DNA of 64,000 bases from Streptomyces cacaoi (GTDB lineage: Bacteria; Actinomycetota; Actinomycetes; Streptomycetales; Streptomycetaceae), in assembly GCF_006539165.1 (NCBI RefSeq), contig NZ_BJMM01000040.1:1-64000 (forward strand). The letters run 5' to 3'. The notes beneath the pieces are model-generated. The model made no database searches. It was not told the DNA's origin and saw only the letters and a list, made by a program, of their open reading frames with translations. Position numbers and translations under genes: made by a program. This document shows positions 9,015 to 16,982 of this stretch, in pieces (position 1 is the stretch's first letter; the number at the start of each line of letters is the position of its first letter).

Positions 9015-10091
9015 ATGCCGCACACCCCCGTCTCGACCGACGGCGGACGGCCCCGGCCGCCGGCCGGCCCCCGCGCCAGCGAGCAGGCGCTGCACACGGC
9101 GTACGACACGGCACTGCTCGACCTCGACGGCGTCGTCTACGCCGGGGGCGAGGCCCTCCCGCACGCCGTGGGCGCGCTGCGCAGTGCACGCGAGGCCGGC
9201 CTGCGCCTCGCCTACGTCACCAACAACGCGGCCCGGACCCCGCAGACCGTCGCCGAGCATCTGACCGAACTCGGCGTGCCCGCCCGGCCGGAGGAGGTCA
9301 TCACCTCGGCGCAGGCCGTCGCCCGGCTCGTCGCCGAACAGGTGCCGGCCGGTGCGCCGGTGCTGGCCGTCGGCGCCGAGGGGCTGCGGGTCGCGCTGGC
9401 CGAACGCGGGCTGACCGTCGTCGACTCGGCCGACGAGGAGCCCGCCGCGGTCGTCCAGGGCTACGGCGGGCCGCAGATGACCTGGGACCGGCTGATGGAA
9501 GCCGCCCTCGCGGTGCAGCGCGGCGTGCCGTGGTTCGCCTCCAACACCGACATCACCATCCCCAGCGCCCGCGGCATCGCGCCGGGCAACGGTGCCGCCG
9601 TGGAGGTCGTCCGGCTCGCCACCCGCTGGATGCGCCGGCCGCCCGAGCCGACCGTGGCGGGAAAGCCGCTGCCGCCCATGCACAGGGAGTCCATCCTGCG
9701 GACGGAGGCACGACGGCCGCTCGTCGTCGGCGACCGGCTCGACACCGACATCGAGGGGGCGCACGCGGGGCGCGTGGATTCGCTGCTCGTGCTGACCGGG
9801 GTGACCGACGCCGCACAGCTGCTCGCCGCGCCGGCCGAGCGGCGGCCGACCTATGTGGCGCGTGATCTGCGGGGGTTGCTGGAGGTGCATCCCGAGGTCG
9901 TGGGGGATGCGGAGGAGGGGTTCCGGTGCGGGGGGTGGAGTGCGGTGGTGCGGGGTGGGGCCGTGCGGTTGGAGGGGGGCGGGGAGGCGGTCGACGGGTT
10001 GCGGGTGGTGTGTGCGGCGGTGTGGGGGGTTGCCGGGGACGAGGGGTTCGGTGGGGATGTGGGGGAGGTTGTGGAGCGGCTCGGGCTCTAG
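9015..10091 (+). CDS. HAD-IIA family sugar/nucleotide phosphatase (NagD-like)
   Basis: A 358-aa HAD-superfamily hydrolase of subclass IIA. Motif I is LLDLDGVVYAG with nucleophile D36 and acid D38; motif II is YVTNNAA; motif III includes the Lys of VAGKPLPPMH; motif IV is VVGDRLDTDIEGAHAG. These proteins dephosphorylate small sugar phosphates or nucleotides; the substrate cannot be read from sequence. The family is usually 260-340 aa; the last 80 residues form a poorly conserved tail encoded by unusually G-rich DNA. The start ATG follows GAGGAG at 9001-9006. Confidence 0.88.
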   Translation: MPHTPVSTDGGRPRPPAGPRASEQALHTAYDTALLDLDGVVYAGGEALPHAVGALRSAREAGLRLAYVTNNAARTPQTVAEHLTELGVPARPEEVITSAQAVARLVAEQVPAGAPVLAVGAEGLRVALAERGLTVVDSADEEPAAVVQGYGGPQMTWDRLMEAALAVQRGVPWFASNTDITIPSARGIAPGNGAAVEVVRLATRWMRRPPEPTVAGKPLPPMHRESILRTEARRPLVVGDRLDTDIEGAHAGRVDSLLVLTGVTDAAQLLAAPAERRPTYVARDLRGLLEVHPEVVGDAEEGFRCGGWSAVVRGGAVRLEGGGEAVDGLRVVCAAVWGVAGDEGFGGDVGEVVERLGL

Positions 10092-10125
10092 CCGGCCGGG
10101 CTGGTGGGGCCGGGGTTTCTTTTTC
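10092..10125 (+). terminator. Probable terminator after HAD gene
   Basis: A 6-bp CCGGCC/GGCCGG stem (10092-10097 with 10108-10113) is followed by GGTTTCTTTTT. It is a short stem but has a U-rich tail directly behind the stop codon. Confidence 0.45.
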
Positions 10126-10208
10126 GCCTTCGGCGGGGTGTGCCCCGGTCCCGCCCCTTCCCGTTTTCGGGGGAGTGCGCCCCGGGCCCCCCTTTCCGTT
10201 GATCGCTC

Positions 10209-10332
10209 GCGCTCGTCCTCAAGCGCCGGACGGGCTGAAGAGTGCGCTCGTCATCAAGCGCCGGACGGGCTGGTTTGTGCGCTCGTCCTCGAACGCCGGA
10301 CGGGCTGAAGGGTGCGCTCGTCCTCAAAGGGT
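10209..10332. repeat. 35-bp tandem repeat, 3.5 copies
   Basis: Units start at 10209, 10244 and 10279, each exactly 35 bp, with a partial fourth from 10314 to about 10332. The core GCGCTCGTCCTCAAGCGCC plus GGACGGGCTG recurs with a few substitutions. The array lies between the convergent HAD and siderophore-interacting protein genes. There are no unique spacers, so it is not CRISPR. The CCGGACGGGCT core resembles an intergenic repeat I recall from many Streptomyces genomes. Confidence 0.85.
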
Positions 10333-10348
10333 GGGCCGGGGGCCTTGT

Positions 10349-11236
10349 TCATCGGGTTGTGGCGAGGGCCTCTGCTACGAGTTGTTCCTCCGTCGCGCCC
10401 AGGCGCCAGTAGCCGGTGAACTTGACGGCGCGGCGGTCGAGGCCGCGGTCGCGGACCAGGTGGCGGCGGAGGGCCTTGACGGTGCCGGCCTCGCCGGCGA
10501 GCCAGGCGTAGGGGGTGCCGGAGGGCAGGTCCGCCTCGCGGACGGCGGCGACGGCGCGGTCGGCGCGGGACAGGCCGGGGGCGGCCTCGTCGCGGACGAG
10601 CCAGGTGATGTGGGCGTCGGCCAGGGTCGGCAGGTCCTGGATGTCCTCGGCGTGCGGGACCTCGGCCCACACCCGTACGGGCATGCCGGTGGGCAGCCAC
10701 TCCAGGATGGCGCCGATCGCGGGCAGGGCCGTCTCGTCGCCGGCGAGGAGCACGCAGTCGGTGCCCTCGGGGGGCCGGAAGTCGACGCCGCCGTTGTCCT
10801 CGACGACGGGGCCGAGCAGGGTGACGCGGTCGCCGGGGCGGGCGCGCCGGGCCCAGCGGGAGGCGGGGCCGAGGTCGCCGTGCAGCGCGAAGTCGATGTC
10901 CAGCTCGTCCTGGGCGCCGTACTCGCTGCCGCGGCGGAAGGCGCGGACGGTGTAGGAGCGCATGATGGCGCGCACGTTCTCGTCCATGGCGCGCCAGGCG
11001 GGGAACCAGTCGGCGCCGGCGTGCGCGGGTACGACCGGGGTGTCCTGGCCGGGCTGCGGGAGGAAGAGTTTGAAGCGCTGGTCACGGCCGCCGGAGGCGA
11101 AGGCGTTCAGACGGGCACCGCCGAGGGTGATGCGCATCATCGTGGGGCCGAGTTCGCGGGTCCGGACGACATGCAGCTCGAAGAACTCGAAGGGGACGGC
11201 GGGGGCGGTAGGTGCCTCGGAAACCGTGGCGCTCAT
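10349..11236 (-). CDS. Siderophore-interacting protein (FAD ferric-siderophore reductase)
   Basis: A 295-aa protein of the SIP/ViuB family. These flavoproteins reduce Fe(III)-siderophore with NAD(P)H in the cytoplasm to release iron. The FAD site is MRSYTVRAFRRG (RxYTxR) near residue 92, with the HGDLGPASRWA and LLAGDETALPAI segments following, and a C-terminal FTGYWRLGATEEQL typical of SIPs. The ATG at 11236 was chosen because GGAGGAG lies 8 nt upstream; the longer in-frame reading lacks support. It probably forms an operon with the substrate-binding lipoprotein 63 bp upstream, under the 12371-12389 iron box. Confidence 0.92.
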   Translation of the reverse strand: MSATVSEAPTAPAVPFEFFELHVVRTRELGPTMMRITLGGARLNAFASGGRDQRFKLFLPQPGQDTPVVPAHAGADWFPAWRAMDENVRAIMRSYTVRAFRRGSEYGAQDELDIDFALHGDLGPASRWARRARPGDRVTLLGPVVEDNGGVDFRPPEGTDCVLLAGDETALPAIGAILEWLPTGMPVRVWAEVPHAEDIQDLPTLADAHITWLVRDEAAPGLSRADRAVAAVREADLPSGTPYAWLAGEAGTVKALRRHLVRDRGLDRRAVKFTGYWRLGATEEQLVAEALATTR

Positions 11237-11299
11237 CGTTGTGCTCCTCCGGTCGGTGTGGTGGTGCGGCGCGTCTGCCCGGACGCGCCGCACCGGGGA

Positions 11300-12319
11300 T
11301 CAGCGGACCTTCTTGGCCTTCTCGATGGCCTTCGCCAGGTCCTCGACGAGCGGGGCCGCGCCCTTGTAGCTGAGGCGGGGTTCGGCCATCCATCCGCTGA
11401 CCTGTCCGGCCTTGACGGCGGGCAGGTCGTTCCAGGACGGCTTGGACTTCAGCGCCGGGGGCTGGAGGGACTGGGTGCGGCTGTCGAGAATGATCACGTC
11501 CGCCTTGTACTTGTCGGCGTTCTCCCAGCTCAGCTCCTCGAAGAAGCCCTGGGAGCTGAGCTTCTCGGGGACGACGAAGTCGACGCCGAGGTCCTTGAAG
11601 TACTTCAGGTCGGCGTTCGCGTTCGGGTCGGAGACGTAGAACAGGTCCGCGGCGCCGGCGGCGGCCATGACGCGGATGCCGCTCTTGGCGGCCTTGCGCA
11701 GCCGCTCGGACGCCTTCTCGAAGCGGTTCTTGGCCTCGGTGACGGAGCCGGCCTTCATATCGGCGCCCAGCGACTCGGCCAGCTGGGCGAACCGCCGGAT
11801 CGGCTCGATCATCGGGACCTTGGCCGCGGTCATGGCCACGGCGGGAGCGAGCTTGAGGATCTTGCTCTTGCTCTCGTCCGGCACGTACCACAGCGCGTTC
11901 TTGGTGTACATGTTCGTCACGAGGAGCTGCGGCCGGGTCTTGGCGTACTTCTCGATGTCGAACTCGCCGAAGGCGTTGCCGATGATCTCCACCTTGGAGA
12001 TGTCCATGTCGCCGGCGATCACATCGGGCTTGCCGTTCTTGAGCTTCGTCGGGCCGAAGACGCCGGCGATCTGGTCGCGGACGCCGTAGTCCCACAGGGC
12101 GGCGGCGGTTCCGGTGTAGGCGACAATGCGCTCGGGAACCGCGTCCAGGCTGACCTTCTTCTTGCGGTCGTCGGTGAAGGACCAGCCGTCGCCCTGGGAG
12201 CCGCTGCCGGAGCCCTCGTCGCTGCCGCATGCGGTGAGCAGGGCACCGAGGCCGAGGGCGCCGCCCGCGGCGAGGAGGCCGCGGCGGGAGAGCTGGGGCA
12301 GCGGGGTCGGGCTGGACAT
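11300..12319 (-). CDS. Iron-siderophore ABC transporter substrate-binding lipoprotein
   Basis: A 339-aa FepB/FhuD-type binding protein. The N-terminus has a twin-arginine motif (SRRGLLAAGG, RR at 12-13) and a lipobox LLTAC with lipidated Cys31, so it should be exported by Tat and anchored outside the membrane. The mature part has the class III binding fold features VPERIVAYTG and a long connecting helix. It is divergent from the two FecCD permeases across a shared iron box. The cargo is probably a hydroxamate siderophore given the nearby des operon, but another ferric chelate is possible. Confidence 0.92.
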   Translation of the reverse strand: MSSPTPLPQLSRRGLLAAGGALGLGALLTACGSDEGSGSGSQGDGWSFTDDRKKKVSLDAVPERIVAYTGTAAALWDYGVRDQIAGVFGPTKLKNGKPDVIAGDMDISKVEIIGNAFGEFDIEKYAKTRPQLLVTNMYTKNALWYVPDESKSKILKLAPAVAMTAAKVPMIEPIRRFAQLAESLGADMKAGSVTEAKNRFEKASERLRKAAKSGIRVMAAAGAADLFYVSDPNANADLKYFKDLGVDFVVPEKLSSQGFFEELSWENADKYKADVIILDSRTQSLQPPALKSKPSWNDLPAVKAGQVSGWMAEPRLSYKGAAPLVEDLAKAIEKAKKVR

Positions 12320-12370
12320 CGTGCGGGGCCTTCTTTCGACGGAACGACGGGGCGGCCCAAAGGCCGAAGT

Positions 12371-12389
12371 TGCAGTTAGGCTAACCTAA
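12371..12389. promoter_or_regulatory. Iron box in divergent siderophore-transport promoter
   Basis: TGCAGTTAGGCTAACCTAA keeps 16 of 19 positions of the iron-box consensus, including a perfect TTAGGCTAACCTAA core at 12376-12389. It lies 52 bp before the binding-protein start (minus) and 63 bp before the permease start (plus), so one operator could control both directions. Confidence 0.88.
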
Positions 12390-12452
12390 CCAAAGTATTC
12401 GTTGTCCAGTGGCCGGGGGGATCGCTTCTCCGGCCCCGACCGGAGCCCGTAC

Positions 12453-13523
12453 GTGACGCTCACCAAGACGCTCACCAAGTCCGCGCAGGAGCACGGGGAA
12501 TCGGCGGCCGGTCAGGACCAGCCGGCCCGCGCGCGGCCACCACTGGCCCGGGCCGCCGGGCTGCTCGCCGCCGTGCTCCTGCTGCTGCTCGTCGTCGTGC
12601 TCTCGCTCGCCGTCGGCGCCCGCCAGCTCTCGCTCGGCGAGGCCTGGTCGGGACTGGTCGACAGCGGATCGGCCACCTGGACCGTGGTCCACGAGATGCG
12701 GCTGCCGCGCACCCTGCTCGGGCTGCTCGCCGGTGTCGCGCTCGGACTCGCCGGCGGCGTCATGCAGGCGCTCACCCGCAACCCGCTGGCCGATCCGGGG
12801 CTGCTCGGCATCAACGCCGGTGCCGCTGCCGCCGTCGTCACCGCGATCTCCTTCTTCGGCGTCGCGGGGTACACCGGCTACATCGGCTTCGCGTTCCTCG
12901 GCGCCGCCGCCGTCTCGGTGCTCGTCTACGCGGTGGGCGGCGGGCGCGGTGCCACCCCGGCGCGGCTCGCGCTCGCCGGTACGGCGCTGAACGCCGCGCT
13001 CATCTCCTATGTGAACGCCGTCCAGCTGCTGGACACGGCCTCGCTGGACCGGATGCGCTTCTGGATGGTGGGCTCGCTCTCCCGCGCCCAGGAGTCCACC
13101 GTCGTCGCCGCGCTGCCGTTCATCGCCGCCGGTGCGCTCGTCGCGCTGGCGCTGGCCCGGCCGCTGAACGCCCTCGCGCTGGGCGACGACGCCGCCCGCG
13201 CCCTCGGGTCCCGGCCCGGCCGCACCCGTGGCGGCGCCATCGTCGCCGTCACCCTGTTGTGCGGGGCGGCGACCGCGGCCTGCGGGCCGATCGTCTTCGT
13301 CGGGCTGATGGTGCCGCACATGGTGCGCGCGTTCACCGGGCCCGACCAGCGCTGGATGCTGCCGTACTGCGCGGTCCTCTCGCCGGTGCTGCTGCTGGGC
13401 GCCGATGTGATCGGCCGCGTCCTGGGGCGGCCCGGTGAACTCCAGGTCGGCATCGTGACGGTGGTGCTCGGCGGTCCCGTCTTCCTCTACTTCGTGCGGC
13501 GCCGGAGGGTGGCACAGGCATGA
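12453..13523 (+). CDS. FecCD-family iron-siderophore permease, subunit 1
   Basis: A 356-aa BtuC/FecCD permease with about ten hydrophobic segments. Family motifs include EMRLPRTLLGLLAGVALGLAG, MQALTRNPLADPGLLGINAGA and GPIVFVGLMVPHMVRAFTG. It forms the inner-membrane channel with the next gene product. The GTG at 12453 is preferred: the alternative at 12402 would start only 13 bp after the iron box. Transcription is probably iron-repressed. The stop overlaps the next start as ATGA. Confidence 0.92.
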   Translation: MTLTKTLTKSAQEHGESAAGQDQPARARPPLARAAGLLAAVLLLLLVVVLSLAVGARQLSLGEAWSGLVDSGSATWTVVHEMRLPRTLLGLLAGVALGLAGGVMQALTRNPLADPGLLGINAGAAAAVVTAISFFGVAGYTGYIGFAFLGAAAVSVLVYAVGGGRGATPARLALAGTALNAALISYVNAVQLLDTASLDRMRFWMVGSLSRAQESTVVAALPFIAAGALVALALARPLNALALGDDAARALGSRPGRTRGGAIVAVTLLCGAATAACGPIVFVGLMVPHMVRAFTGPDQRWMLPYCAVLSPVLLLGADVIGRVLGRPGELQVGIVTVVLGGPVFLYFVRRRRVAQA

Positions 13524-14551
13524 GCGTCATACGTACCGCCGGCGGACTGTCGGTCAGCTACCGGCCGCGCGCGCTGTTCGTCGGCCTCGGCTGCCTCGTA
13601 CTGGCCCTGGTGGCGGCCGTGTTCGCGATCGGCAGCGGCGAGTACCCCATGGGCTTCGGCGACGTGGTGCGCACCCTGATCGGCCAGGGCGACCCCGCCG
13701 ACGCCTTCATCGTCAACGAACTCCGGCTGCCGCGCACCTGCGCCGCGCTGCTGGTGGGGGCCGCGCTCGGGCTGGCCGGCGCGGTCTTCCAGGCCGTGGT
13801 GCGCAACCCGCTCGGCAGCCCCGACATCCTCGGCTTCACCAACGGGGCCAGCGCGGGCGCGCTGGTCGCCGTGGTGGTCGTGGGCGGCTCCAGCGCGGCG
13901 CTCGCCGGGGGCGCGGTGATCGGCGCCGTCGTCGTCGGGACGCTCGTCTACGCGCTGGCCTGGAAACGCGGGGTGCACGGCTACCGGCTGGTGCTCGTCG
14001 GCGTCGGCGCCACCGCGATCCTCACCGGGCTCAACAGCTACCTGATCACCCGCGCCCGGATCGAGGACGCCTCCCGCGCGGTGCTGTGGATGACCGGGAG
14101 CCTGGACGGCCGCGGCTGGAGCAATGTGCTGCCGCTGGCCCTCGGCATGGTGGTGCTCGTCCCGCTGATCCTGTTCGGCTGCGCCCGCGGCCTGCGGATG
14201 ATGGAGATGGGCGACGACGCGGCCAACGCGCTCGGCGTACGCGTGGAGCGGACCCGGCTGACGCTGCTCGCCGCCGCCGTCCTGCTCGTCGGCCTCGCGG
14301 CGGCCGCTGCCGGCCCGGTCGCCTTCGTGGCGCTGACCGCACCGCAGCTCGCGCGGCGGCTGACCCGCACCCCCGGGCCGAACCTGGTGCCGGCGCTGTG
14401 CATGGGTGCCGCCCTGCTGGTCACAGCGGATCTGGTGGCCCAACGCGCGTTCGGCGACCACCAGTTGCCGGTCGGCGTCGTCACCGGCGTCCTCGGCGGC
14501 GGCTATCTGGTGTGGCTGCTGGCCACCGAGCGGAGGGCCGGACGGATATGA
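13520..14551 (+). CDS. FecCD-family iron-siderophore permease, subunit 2
   Basis: A 343-aa second FecCD permease (LRLPRTCAALLVGAALGLAG, FQAVVRNPLGSPDILGFTNGAS, GPVAFVALTAPQLARRL). It pairs with the upstream permease to form a heterodimeric channel. Both ends are coupled by 4-bp ATGA overlaps, to the first permease and to the ATPase gene. The length is normal for the family. Confidence 0.93.
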   Translation: MSVIRTAGGLSVSYRPRALFVGLGCLVLALVAAVFAIGSGEYPMGFGDVVRTLIGQGDPADAFIVNELRLPRTCAALLVGAALGLAGAVFQAVVRNPLGSPDILGFTNGASAGALVAVVVVGGSSAALAGGAVIGAVVVGTLVYALAWKRGVHGYRLVLVGVGATAILTGLNSYLITRARIEDASRAVLWMTGSLDGRGWSNVLPLALGMVVLVPLILFGCARGLRMMEMGDDAANALGVRVERTRLTLLAAAVLLVGLAAAAAGPVAFVALTAPQLARRLTRTPGPNLVPALCMGAALLVTADLVAQRAFGDHQLPVGVVTGVLGGGYLVWLLATERRAGRI

Positions 14552-15606
14552 GCGGGGCGAGAGCGCGCACGGCGGACCCGGCGGGCACGACAGGCACAGC
14601 GGACCCGGCGGGCACAGCAGTCACAGCGGGCACGGCCCGTACGGCAGGGACGACCGAAGCGGCGAAGGCGAACACGGAGGCGGAGACCAGCATGGACACG
14701 CAGACGGCCACCCGGTCGGCGAACCCGTCGGCATCCCGGCCGGCCACCGGGCAGAGGACCGCTCCGGGCCCGCACCCAGGCGCTGGTGCGGCCGACGGGA
14801 CCGACGGTGCCGGTGGTGCCGGAGATCCCCGGCTGACCGGCCAGGAGCTGACCCTCGCCTACGACGAGCGCACCATCGCGCAGGACCTGCACGTCGCGGT
14901 GCCCGACCGCTCCTTCACGGTCGTCGTCGGGCCCAACGCCTGCGGCAAGTCCACGCTGCTGCGCGCCCTCTCCCGGATGCTCAAGCCGGCCCGGGGCACC
15001 GTGCTGCTGGACGGCGCCGACATCTCGGGCATGCACGCCAAGGCGCTGGCCCGCACGCTCGGGCTGCTGCCCCAGTCGTCCATCGCGCCGGACGGCATCA
15101 CCGTCTCCGACCTGGTCGCCCGCGGCCGGTATCCGCACCAGGGGCTGCTGCGGCAGTGGTCGCGGGACGACGAGCGGGTCGTCCGCGAGTCGATGGAGGC
15201 CACCGGCGTCGAGGAGCTGGGCGACCGGTTCGTCGACGAACTCTCCGGCGGCCAGCGGCAGCGCGTCTGGATCGCGATGGCGCTGGCCCAGCAGACGCCC
15301 CTGCTGCTCCTGGACGAGCCGACCACCTACCTCGACATCGCCCACCAGATAGAGATCCTCGACCTGTGCGCGCGGCTGCACGAGGAGGAGGGCCGCACCC
15401 TCGTGGCCGTGCTGCACGACCTCAACCACGCAGCGCGCTACGCCACCCATCTGATCGCCATGCGGGACGGCCGCATCGTCGCGGAGGGCGCCCCCGGCGA
15501 GGTGGTCACGGCCGAACTGGTCGAGGAGGTCTTCGGGATGCCGTGCCGGGTCATCGACGATCCGGAGACCGGAACCCCGCTGGTGGTGCCCGCGGCCAGG
15601 CGCTGA
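14548..15606 (+). CDS. Iron-siderophore ABC transporter ATPase
   Basis: A 352-aa FepC-type ATPase. Walker A is VGPNACGKST, the Q-loop LLPQSS, signature LSGGQRQR, Walker B LLLLDEPTTYLD and the H-loop AVLHDLNHAARY. It energises uptake through the two permeases. The first ~90 residues are an unusual Ala/Gly/Thr/Pro low-complexity stretch absent from ordinary FepC proteins (about 260 aa). Two starts are possible: ATG 14548, coupled to the permease stop (ATGA), which I annotate, or ATG 14692 with GGAG 8 nt upstream, giving 304 aa. Confidence 0.9.
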   Translation: MSGARARTADPAGTTGTADPAGTAVTAGTARTAGTTEAAKANTEAETSMDTQTATRSANPSASRPATGQRTAPGPHPGAGAADGTDGAGGAGDPRLTGQELTLAYDERTIAQDLHVAVPDRSFTVVVGPNACGKSTLLRALSRMLKPARGTVLLDGADISGMHAKALARTLGLLPQSSIAPDGITVSDLVARGRYPHQGLLRQWSRDDERVVRESMEATGVEELGDRFVDELSGGQRQRVWIAMALAQQTPLLLLDEPTTYLDIAHQIEILDLCARLHEEEGRTLVAVLHDLNHAARYATHLIAMRDGRIVAEGAPGEVVTAELVEEVFGMPCRVIDDPETGTPLVVPAARR

Positions 15607-15623
15607 CTGTCGGACCGGCGCGG

Positions 15624-15629
15624 TAGCGT
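15624..15629 (+). promoter_or_regulatory. -10 element for leaderless gene at 15636
   Basis: TAGCGT ends 6 nt before the ATG at 15636. It would drive the small protein, tlyA and nadK as one transcript separate from the transporter operon. Confidence 0.45.
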
Positions 15630-15635
15630 CGGGGC

Positions 15636-16172
15636 ATGAGCGAGATCGCGCGGGAACCCCGGGCCGGGCTCACCGGATCCGGCGGCATCGGCAGCCAGGG
15701 CGCAGGGCCGGACGGCAGCGGCGCGGCGGGCGGGCCCGCCGTCCCCGGTGCGCAACCCCCGCCGGACGAGGGCCGGTTCGCGCCCGCCGGGGCGGTCCCG
15801 GGCCCGTCCCGGGAGACCGCGCCCGGCCAGGCGCCCCGCGAACCGTCGGCGGCGCCCACCGGCCCGCCGGACGCAGCGGTGTCCGGGCCCGCGAGCGAGG
15901 CGGACGCGGGCGAGACCGGTGCGGACACGGCGGAGACCGGTACGGACACGGCGGAGGCCGGTACGGACGCGGTGGAGGACGACGGACCCCGCCCGCTCGG
16001 TATCGGTGTCCGGCCCACGGGCCACGCCCCGCTGGACGCCCGGCTGCGCCGCCTGGAAGACGCCGACCACCTCGCCGTTTCCGGACATCTGGAGGTGTAC
16101 GAAGATGTCCATGGCGCCCTGCGGGAGACGCTGGCCGCCCTGGACCGTCCCCACCCCACCCCCCGGAGCTGA
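15636..16172 (+). CDS. Conserved hypothetical protein upstream of tlyA
   Basis: A 178-aa protein of unknown function. Residues 1-118 are low-complexity (Gly/Pro/Ala, then a TGTDTAEAGTDA acidic repeat). The C-terminal 60 residues look folded: PLGIGVRPTGHAPLDARLRRLEDADHLAVSGHLEVYEDVH, which by recollection is the part conserved in streptomycetes. It is 3 bp from tlyA and so probably co-expressed with it. The start is set by the 6-nt spacing from a TAGCGT -10 element. Confidence 0.75.
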   Translation: MSEIAREPRAGLTGSGGIGSQGAGPDGSGAAGGPAVPGAQPPPDEGRFAPAGAVPGPSRETAPGQAPREPSAAPTGPPDAAVSGPASEADAGETGADTAETGTDTAEAGTDAVEDDGPRPLGIGVRPTGHAPLDARLRRLEDADHLAVSGHLEVYEDVHGALRETLAALDRPHPTPRS

Positions 16173-16175
16173 CCC

Positions 16176-16982
16176 GTGGCACGACGCCGACTCGACGCGG
16201 AGCTGGTGCGCCGCAACCTCGCCCGTTCCCGTGAGCACGCAAGCCAGTTGATCGCCGCGGGCCGGGTGACGGTCGGCGGCCTGACGGCGGGCAAGCCGGC
16301 CACGCAGGTCGAGACCAGCGCCGCCGTGGTCGTCAAGGACGACGAGCACGATCCGGACTACGTCTCGCGCGGCGGCCACAAGCTGGCCGGCGCGCTGGAC
16401 GCCTTCGTCCCGCGCGGGCTGCGTGTGGAGGGCCGCCGCGCCCTGGACGCCGGCGCGTCGACGGGCGGCTTCACCGATGTGCTGCTGCGGGCCGGCGCGG
16501 GCCATGTGGTCGCGGCGGACGTGGGCTACGGACAGCTCGCCTGGTCGCTGCGCAGCGATTCCCGGGTGACGGTCAAGGACCGCACCAACGTCCGCGAGCT
16601 GACCCTCGCCGATCTGGACGGCGAACCGGTGGAGCTGGTCGTCGGCGATCTCTCCTTCATTCCGCTCGGTCTGGTGCTGCCCGCGCTCGTCCGCTGCTGC
16701 ACGCCGGACGCCGATCTGGTGCTGATGGTCAAGCCGCAGTTCGAGGTGGGCAGGGAGCGGCTGGGCAGCGGCGGAGTCGTCCGCAGCCCGCAGTTGCGTG
16801 CCGAGGCCGTGCGGGCGGTGGCCGACCGGGCGGCCGGGCTGGGGCTGGGGGCGCTGGGCGTCACCGCGAGCCCGCTGCCCGGCCCTTCGGGGAACGTCGA
16901 ATACTTCCTGTGGCTGCGTGCGGGAGCGCCCGCTCTCGACGCGGCCGATGTCCAACGAGCGGTGGCGGAGGGGCCCAAGTGA
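16176..16982 (+). CDS. tlyA: TlyA-type 2'-O-methyltransferase (16S/23S rRNA)
   Basis: A 268-aa protein with an N-terminal S4 RNA-binding domain (RLDAELVRRNLARSREHASQ) and a FtsJ-like SAM methyltransferase domain from about residue 62 (SRGGHKLAGAL, GASTGGFTDVLLRAG). TlyA enzymes methylate cytidine ribose in rRNA and affect capreomycin sensitivity. GTG start; its stop overlaps nadK as GTGA. The tlyA-nadK-recN order is a standard actinobacterial block. Confidence 0.93.
   Translation: MARRRLDAELVRRNLARSREHASQLIAAGRVTVGGLTAGKPATQVETSAAVVVKDDEHDPDYVSRGGHKLAGALDAFVPRGLRVEGRRALDAGASTGGFTDVLLRAGAGHVVAADVGYGQLAWSLRSDSRVTVKDRTNVRELTLADLDGEPVELVVGDLSFIPLGLVLPALVRCCTPDADLVLMVKPQFEVGRERLGSGGVVRSPQLRAEAVRAVADRAAGLGLGALGVTASPLPGPSGNVEYFLWLRAGAPALDAADVQRAVAEGPK

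Noticed and set aside
10209..10332. CRISPR array
   Set aside because: Repeats are directly tandem with no spacers and there are no cas genes.
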